Assembly: GCA_965656935.1 (NCBI GenBank)
Contig: CBFHMG010000009.1
Coordinates: 1 to 64,000 of the forward strand
Reading direction: 5' to 3'
Length of the DNA: 64,000 nucleotides
Source: M30B80 sp965656935
GTDB taxonomy: Bacteria; Pseudomonadota; Alphaproteobacteria; Rhodobacterales; Rhodobacteraceae
Shown here: positions 59,161 to 64,000 of the stretch, piece after piece
How positions within the stretch are numbered: the first letter of the stretch is position 1
How the letters are laid out: every line of letters starts with the position of its first letter
Notes under the pieces: model-generated
Told to the model about the DNA's origin: nothing
The model's database searches: none
What the model saw: only the letters and a program-made list of their open reading frames with translations
Made by a program: the position numbers and the translations under genes

Positions 59161-61164
59161 ATGATAGTAGAACTCGGACATTTCGCCCTGATCCTGGCCT
59201 TTGCTGTGGCCGTTTTTCAGATGATCGTGCCCCTGATTGGGGCGCATAAAGGCTGGGGAGGGTGGATGGCTGTGGCCTCGCCCGCGGCCAGCGTGCAATT
59301 CGCCTTGACCGCGGCAAGTTTTGCAGCGCTCACCTATGCGTTTGTGACCTCGGATTTCTCGTTGAACCTTGTGGTTGCGAATTCGCACACCGATAAGCCG
59401 CTGATCTACAAGATCACGGGCGTTTGGGGCAATCATGAGGGATCGCTGCTGCTTTGGGTGCTGATCCTGACGCTTTTTGGCGCCTGCGCGGCTTGGTTCG
59501 GGGGCAATTTGCCGCCAAGCTTGCGCGCGCGGGTGCTGGCGGTGCAATCCTCAGTGGCGGTTGCGTTTTTTGCCTTTATCCTGTGGACATCGAACCCGTT
59601 CACGCGATTGGCTGTGCCGCCCTTTAACGGGCAGGATTTGAACCCGCTCTTGCAGGATCCGGGCCTCGCGTTTCATCCGCCGTTTTTGTATTTGGGCTAT
59701 GTCGGGCTTTCGATGGCGTTTTCCTTTGCGGTTGCGGCCCTGATTGAGGGGCACGTGGATGCCGCTTGGGGGCGTTGGGTGCGGCCTTGGACCTTGGCGG
59801 CTTGGGTGTTTTTGACCATCGGGATCGGGCTTGGCTCATGGTGGGCCTATTACGAGCTTGGCTGGGGCGGTTTCTGGTTCTGGGACCCAGTGGAGAACGC
59901 CTCCTTCATGCCTTGGCTTTTGGGCGCGGCCTTGTTGCATTCGGCCATTGTGGTCGAGAAGCGCGAGGCGTTGAAAAGCTGGACGATCCTTTTGGCGATC
60001 CTTGCCTTTGGCTTTTCCCTGATTGGCACATTCATCGTGCGTTCGGGCGTTTTGACCAGCGTGCATGCCTTTGCAAATGACCCCGAACGCGGGGTGTTCA
60101 TTTTGATGATCCTATGTGTGTTCATGGGCGGTGCATTGGCGCTGTTTGCCGCGCGCGCTACGGCCATGGAGGCCAAAGGCGTCTTTTCAATGGTCAGCCG
60201 TGAAAGTGGGCTGGTGCTCAATAACCTGTTGTTGGCGGTCTCGACCTTTGTGGTTTTCATCGGGACGATCTGGCCCTTGGTGGCCGAGATGTTCTTTGAC
60301 CGCACGCTGTCTGTAGGCCCGCCCTTCTTCAATGCGGCCTTTACGCCCTTTGTTCTGGCGCTGGCGATTGCCATGCCGATTGGGGCGATGCTGTCATGGA
60401 AACGGGCCAAGATCGGCCGTACCATGAATGGTTTGATCGGGGCGGGTGCTTTGGCGGTGGCGTCAGGGTTGTTGGCTTATGCGGTCTTCACGGGCGATAG
60501 TGCCATCGGGCCGATTGGCATTGCGCTGTCGGTTTGGCTGGTGGCGGGCGCCATGGTTGATCTGTGGTCGCGCACGGGGCGCGGGGCTGTGAGCAACCGC
60601 TTGGCACGCCTGACACGGCTGCCGCGCGCCGATTGGGGCAAGAGCGTGGCTCATGCGGGCGTGGGTGTAACCATGTTCGGGGTGGTCTGTCTGGTGACCT
60701 ATCAGGCCGAGGATATCCGCGTGGCGCAGATTGGCGAGGCCTATGAGGTGGGTGCCTATACCATCGTTCTTGAAGATGTCGAACGGGTGCAGGGGCCAAA
60801 CTATATCTCGACCATGGGCCATGTGCGGGTGATGCGCGACGGTGAGACGGTTGCCATGCTCGACCCCGAAAAGCGGATCTACCCTGTGGCGGGCATGCCT
60901 ACCACCGAGGCAGGCATTGATGGCGGCTTTACCCGCGATGTCTATGTCACGCTTGGCGATCCGCAGGATAATGGGGGATGGGCCGTGCGGGTCTGGATCA
61001 AACCTTTTGCCAATTGGATTTGGGGCGGCACGATCATCATGGCGCTTGGCGGATTGCTGAGCCTGAGCGACCGCCGCTACCGCGTGGCGGCAGGGGCTGC
61101 GAAAGAACGGGGTGGCGCGACGCCCCCGCCATCGGGTGGGCAAGCGGGAGTGCCTGCGGAATGA
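59161..61164 (+). CDS. ccmF: Cytochrome c-type biogenesis haem lyase subunit CcmF
   Basis: This is a 667-residue integral membrane protein with about fifteen helices, starting at ATG 59161. The haem-handling WWD motif is present as WGGFWFWDPVENASFMPWLL near residue 240. The His ligands are in the helices around AFHPPFLYLGYVGLSM and LLHSAIVVEKREALKSW. It joins haem covalently to apocytochrome c in the periplasm with CcmH. It overlaps ccmH by 4 bp. No ccmE or ccmG is adjacent on the left, so the operon is partly split. Confidence 0.96.
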   Translation: MIVELGHFALILAFAVAVFQMIVPLIGAHKGWGGWMAVASPAASVQFALTAASFAALTYAFVTSDFSLNLVVANSHTDKPLIYKITGVWGNHEGSLLLWVLILTLFGACAAWFGGNLPPSLRARVLAVQSSVAVAFFAFILWTSNPFTRLAVPPFNGQDLNPLLQDPGLAFHPPFLYLGYVGLSMAFSFAVAALIEGHVDAAWGRWVRPWTLAAWVFLTIGIGLGSWWAYYELGWGGFWFWDPVENASFMPWLLGAALLHSAIVVEKREALKSWTILLAILAFGFSLIGTFIVRSGVLTSVHAFANDPERGVFILMILCVFMGGALALFAARATAMEAKGVFSMVSRESGLVLNNLLLAVSTFVVFIGTIWPLVAEMFFDRTLSVGPPFFNAAFTPFVLALAIAMPIGAMLSWKRAKIGRTMNGLIGAGALAVASGLLAYAVFTGDSAIGPIGIALSVWLVAGAMVDLWSRTGRGAVSNRLARLTRLPRADWGKSVAHAGVGVTMFGVVCLVTYQAEDIRVAQIGEAYEVGAYTIVLEDVERVQGPNYISTMGHVRVMRDGETVAMLDPEKRIYPVAGMPTTEAGIDGGFTRDVYVTLGDPQDNGGWAVRVWIKPFANWIWGGTIIMALGGLLSLSDRRYRVAAGAAKERGGATPPPSGGQAGVPAE

Positions 61165-61652
61165 TGCGTGCTTTGGCCCTTATACTCGCGCTGGCTTTGT
61201 GCGCGGGCTTGCCCGCACCGGTTTGGGCGGTTCAGCCTGATGAGGTGATGGAGGACCCCGAGCTTGAGGCGCGGGCGCGTGATATCTCGACCTTGCTGCG
61301 CTGTGTGGTCTGCCGCAATGAATCGATTGACGAGTCCAATGCAGAAGTGGCCCGTGATTTGCGCCTTTACGTGCGCGAATTGATCCTTGAGGGAAATTCC
61401 AACGAGGAAGTGCTTGGCGAAGTTGTGGACCGTTATGGCGAATATGTGCTGATGCGCCCGCCCATGACGGGCAGCACCATCGCGCTTTGGGCAGCGGGGC
61501 CGATATTGCTTTTGGTGGGGCTTGGGCTTGCCTTTGGCTATGTCAGGCGCCGCTCGACCGCGCAGGCCATTGGCGAGCAGGCTTTGAGCGCCGAGGAAGA
61601 GGCGCGATTGCGTGATCTTCTGGGAGATGAGGGCTCCGCCCCAAAATCCTGA
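61161..61652 (+). CDS. ccmH: Cytochrome c-type biogenesis protein CcmH
   Basis: This 163-residue protein starts at ATG 61161, at the ccmF stop. It has a signal or anchor helix (MMRALALILALALCAGLPAPVWA), the thiol motif LRCVVCRNESIDESNA, and a C-terminal membrane helix (IALWAAGPILLLVGLGLAF). It reduces apocytochrome cysteines and passes them to CcmF in the periplasm. The frame continues upstream inside ccmF but is not the start. Confidence 0.94.
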   Translation: MMRALALILALALCAGLPAPVWAVQPDEVMEDPELEARARDISTLLRCVVCRNESIDESNAEVARDLRLYVRELILEGNSNEEVLGEVVDRYGEYVLMRPPMTGSTIALWAAGPILLLVGLGLAFGYVRRRSTAQAIGEQALSAEEEARLRDLLGDEGSAPKS

Positions 61653-61731
61653 GATGTGACGCGGCGTTTCCGCTTTTCTGAACCGATCAGTTTGGTATGC
61701 TCCTGTCCAAGCCCTTTGGAAGGAGCATCTG

Positions 61732-62508
61732 ATGCAATATGAAACGATCACGCTTGAAGAGGCGGAGGGCCTTGCTGTGCTCACCTTGAACCGCCCCGAT
61801 GTGATGAATGCGCTGAACACGCAGATGCGTGCCGAGATCACCCATGCGGTTGGCAATGCGGGGAAAACGGCGCGGGCTGTGGTGATTACAGGCGCGGGCA
61901 GGGCGTTTTGTTCGGGCCAAGATCTGGGAGATCGCGCGAGTGTGGCTAACCTCAATCTCGAGCGGACCTTGCGGGATGAATATATTCCGATGCTGATGGC
62001 AGTTGTGGAATGCCCTGTGCCCGTGATTGCGGCTGTGAATGGCACGGCGGCAGGGGCAGGGGCCAATCTGGCCTTGATCTGTGATGTGGTGATTGCCACG
62101 CAATCTGCGAGCTTCATTCAGGCCTTCACGCGGATCGGGCTTATTCCCGATGCAGGCGGCAGCTATGTGCTGCCTCGCAAGATCGGGATGGCCAAGGCGA
62201 TGGGGGCTGCGCTCTTTGCTGATAAGATCAGCGCCGATCAGGCCAGCGAATTGGGAATGATCTTTGAAGCCGTGCCCGATGACGGGTTCGAGGCGCATTG
62301 GCGCGGGCGGGCCGAGTATCTGGCCAATGGCCCGACCGAGGCTTTCAAGCGCGTGAAACAGGTGATGCAGGCTTCATGGGGGAACAGCTTGGAAGAGCAA
62401 TTGATGCTTGAGGGGCAATTGCAGGGGCAATGCGGGAATACGCGGGATTTCAAGGAAGGGGTTTTGGCCTTTTTGGAGAAACGTCCTGCCACATTCGAAG
62501 GGCGCTAG
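61732..62508 (+). CDS. Enoyl-CoA hydratase/isomerase family (PaaG-like)
   Basis: This 258-residue crotonase-fold protein has the oxyanion segments VITGAGRAFCSGQDLGDRA and AAVNGTAAGAGANLALICD, and FTRIGLIPDAGGSYVLPRKI. The sequence is closest to PaaG-type 1,2-epoxyphenylacetyl-CoA isomerases. No other paa genes are in the window, so a fatty-acid or aromatic acyl-CoA role is possible. It starts after GGAAGGAGC and ends before a bidirectional terminator. Confidence 0.9.
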   Translation: MQYETITLEEAEGLAVLTLNRPDVMNALNTQMRAEITHAVGNAGKTARAVVITGAGRAFCSGQDLGDRASVANLNLERTLRDEYIPMLMAVVECPVPVIAAVNGTAAGAGANLALICDVVIATQSASFIQAFTRIGLIPDAGGSYVLPRKIGMAKAMGAALFADKISADQASELGMIFEAVPDDGFEAHWRGRAEYLANGPTEAFKRVKQVMQASWGNSLEEQLMLEGQLQGQCGNTRDFKEGVLAFLEKRPATFEGR

Positions 62509-62563
62509 AGCGTGCGCCGCTCAGGCCGCCTCCGGCGGAAGTATTTTTAAAGCAAAGATGTGA

Positions 62564-62592
62564 AAAAGGGGCGGTGATGATCCGCCCCTTTT
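62564..62592. terminator. Bidirectional intrinsic terminator
   Basis: AAAAGGGGCGG and CCGCCCCTTTT form an 11-bp stem with loop TGATGAT between the convergent hydratase and livM genes. T-runs serve both strands. Confidence 0.85.
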
Positions 62593-62619
62593 GCTGTTTT
62601 GTGATGATGTGGTGGAGGC

Positions 62620-63933
62620 CTAGCGCTCGGGGATCAGGCCGCGCGGGCTGAAGCGCAGCACCAGCAGCAGGATCAGGCCCATGGTCATCAGGCGCATATA
62701 GGCGGCCGAGTCGATCAGATGCTCGCGCAGGGCGTTGCCCTCGCTCATGCCAGCCGTGATGCCTTGCATCAGCATCAGGCCAAGCGGTTCGACCTGAATC
62801 CAGAGCCAGTAGATCAGGAAGCCGCCCAAAACAGCGCCCCAGTTATTGCCCGAGCCACCCACAATCACCATCACCCAGATCAGGAAGGTGAAGCGCAGGG
62901 GCTGATAGGTGCCTGGCACCAATTGGCCATCAAGCGTGGTCATCATCGCGCCCGCAAGGCCGCAGACCGCAGAGCCGAGGATGAAGATTTGCAAATGCCG
63001 CGCTTTGACATTCTTGCCCATGGCGGAGGCCGAAACCTCATTGTCACGGATCGCTCGCATCATGCGGCCCCATGGGGAGTTCAGCGCCTTTTCCGTGAGC
63101 CAGATCAGCGCCAGCAGAACCACAATAAACAGCGAGGCATAGCTGAGTTTGACGAAGATGGAGGAGAAGGTCACGGGATCGGCCCCGATGCGGGTGGCAA
63201 GGCTGAGGAACCATTCGGCTTGCTGCAGGTCTACCTCATAGGGGACGGGGCGGGGCACGCCTGTGACGTTTTTCACGCCGCGCGCCAGCCAATCCTCGTT
63301 TTTCATCACGGAAATGATGATCTCGGCGATGCCCAATGTGGCGATGGCCAGATAATCGGAGCGCAGGCCAAGCGCTGTTTTGCCGATGATCCAAGCCGCC
63401 CCCGCCGCGAAAAGACCGCCCACGGGCCATGCAAGGATGACAGGCAGGCCAAGCCCGCCGATATTGCCAGTCAGGGCGGGATCGATTGCTTCGACCACGG
63501 CGACACCGCCATCAAACACCGCGCGGAAGATGAAGAAGCCCGCAACCAGGATCGTGGTGACAGCCAGCCCCCTCAACCTGCCTTTGGGCAATTTTGACCA
63601 GACAAGGATTGCCCCCAGAATGGTGGCCGCGCCAAGGATCAGGGCCAGCAGAATGCGCAATGCACCATCCGTGCCCCATGCGCCTTCAACAGGGTCCATC
63701 GCGACCAGCACCCCTGCCAGACCGCCCAAGGCCACAAAGCCCATGACCCCGACATTGAACAGACCCGCATAGCCCCATTGCATATTCACGCCCAAGGCCA
63801 TGATGCAGGAGATCAGGCCCATATTGAAAATGCTCAACATCGTGTTCCAGGATTGCAGGAATCCCGTGCCGAGATAGAGCGCGATCACTAAGCCGAATAA
63901 TGCGAGGTGTTTCGGTTCCATGGATTTCATCAT
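62620..63933 (-). CDS. livM: Branched-chain amino acid ABC transporter permease LivM
   Basis: This is a 437-residue membrane permease with about ten helices. Characteristic segments are GYAGLFNVGVMGFVALGGL near the N-terminus, LGLRSDYLAIATLGIAEII and SPWGRMMRAIRDNEVSASAMG, the LivM coupling helix. It imports leucine-type amino acids, or amides in related systems, with LivH. A slightly longer-than-usual segment lies at residues 80-160. Its start at 63933 overlaps the livH stop (63930). The ATPase genes livG/livF and the binding protein gene livK are outside the window. Confidence 0.94.
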   Translation of the reverse strand: MMKSMEPKHLALFGLVIALYLGTGFLQSWNTMLSIFNMGLISCIMALGVNMQWGYAGLFNVGVMGFVALGGLAGVLVAMDPVEGAWGTDGALRILLALILGAATILGAILVWSKLPKGRLRGLAVTTILVAGFFIFRAVFDGGVAVVEAIDPALTGNIGGLGLPVILAWPVGGLFAAGAAWIIGKTALGLRSDYLAIATLGIAEIIISVMKNEDWLARGVKNVTGVPRPVPYEVDLQQAEWFLSLATRIGADPVTFSSIFVKLSYASLFIVVLLALIWLTEKALNSPWGRMMRAIRDNEVSASAMGKNVKARHLQIFILGSAVCGLAGAMMTTLDGQLVPGTYQPLRFTFLIWVMVIVGGSGNNWGAVLGGFLIYWLWIQVEPLGLMLMQGITAGMSEGNALREHLIDSAAYMRLMTMGLILLLVLRFSPRGLIPER

Positions 63934-64000
63934 ACCGATTTCCCTTTCATGATCCCTGTTGGCTTGAACAGGAGCACGATCAATAGAATGCCGAAGCTGA
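63930..64000 (-). CDS. livH: Branched-chain amino acid permease LivH, C-terminal end (cut by window edge)
   Basis: The minus strand from the right edge reads SFGILLIVLLFKPTGIMKGKSV and stops with TGA at 63932-63930, overlapping the livM start. This is the last transmembrane helix and the L-x-F-x-P-x-G-ending tail typical of LivH/LivM permeases. Only 23 residues are visible. Confidence 0.8.
   Translation of the reverse strand, partial: SFGILLIVLLFKPTGIMKGKSV

Noticed and set aside
1..64000. CRISPR array or transposon
   Set aside because: No regularly spaced repeats, transposase, or integrase was seen on either strand.

Overview
The window is chromosomal DNA of a marine alphaproteobacterium, most likely a Rhodobacteraceae (Roseobacter-group) species. 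The evidence is the even, fairly high GC composition, a DMSP demethylase gene (dmdA) beside acuI, a circularly permuted two-piece tmRNA gene whose tag reads ANDNRAPAMALAA, a TrgB-CysK pair, an alphaproteobacterial SspB, and neighbourhoods such as fumC/DUF4169/RHH and ccmF-ccmH. No species is claimed.

Layout. Positions 1-1700 are an AT-richer accessory stretch of short unknown genes with phage- or plasmid-like character, cut by the window edge. Positions 1.7-14.5 kb hold a soluble PAS chemoreceptor, a PotBCA-type ABC transporter lacking its binding protein, a TusA-like protein, CcdA, a membrane hydrolase coupled to a cytochrome P450, class I fructose-bisphosphate aldolase, fumarase, a phospholipid-methyltransferase-like protein, SspB and a small membrane protein. 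The permuted tmRNA gene (14.6-14.9 kb) is followed by an AT-rich PIN-domain gene that looks acquired. Positions 16.4-22.0 kb form a DMSP locus: a PotD-like binding protein, a GntR regulator with a perfect palindromic operator, DUF2182 and DUF1326 proteins, dmdA and acuI. Photolyase, a cyclopropane-fatty-acid synthase and a coupled trgB-cysK-mechanosensitive channel-alaX group follow, ending in tRNA-Ser(GGA).

The most unusual region is 31.0-37.8 kb, one minus-strand operon. It encodes a free roadblock/LC7 protein, then a dynamin-like GTPase, a small GTPase, a second dynamin-like GTPase and a second small GTPase. Most junctions overlap by 4 bp. The dynamin and small GTPase genes form a duplicated pair. 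The last GTPase has a degenerate G3 motif, and its C-terminal third looks like a second roadblock domain. This resembles a self-contained membrane-remodelling or polarity system in which roadblock modules could control GTPases; its function cannot be read from the sequence.

Positions 38.1-41.7 kb carry a YnjBCD-type ABC transporter. Positions 41.9-49.9 kb carry galM, an XRE-cupin regulator, the three N-methylglutamate synthase-type subunits, a GmaS/GlnT-type ligase, purU and an amidohydrolase. This is a methylamine/one-carbon set without the N-methylglutamate dehydrogenase genes. The remainder is housekeeping: msrA-msrB, cell-wall enzymes (DUF882 and an L,D-transpeptidase), lpxD-ACP-ketoacyl synthase, an IalB-like protein, a possible small RNA, a HerA/DUF853 ATPase, ccmF-ccmH, an enoyl-CoA hydratase, and livM with the 3' end of livH at the right edge. 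No CRISPR array, rRNA gene, transposase or integrase was seen.
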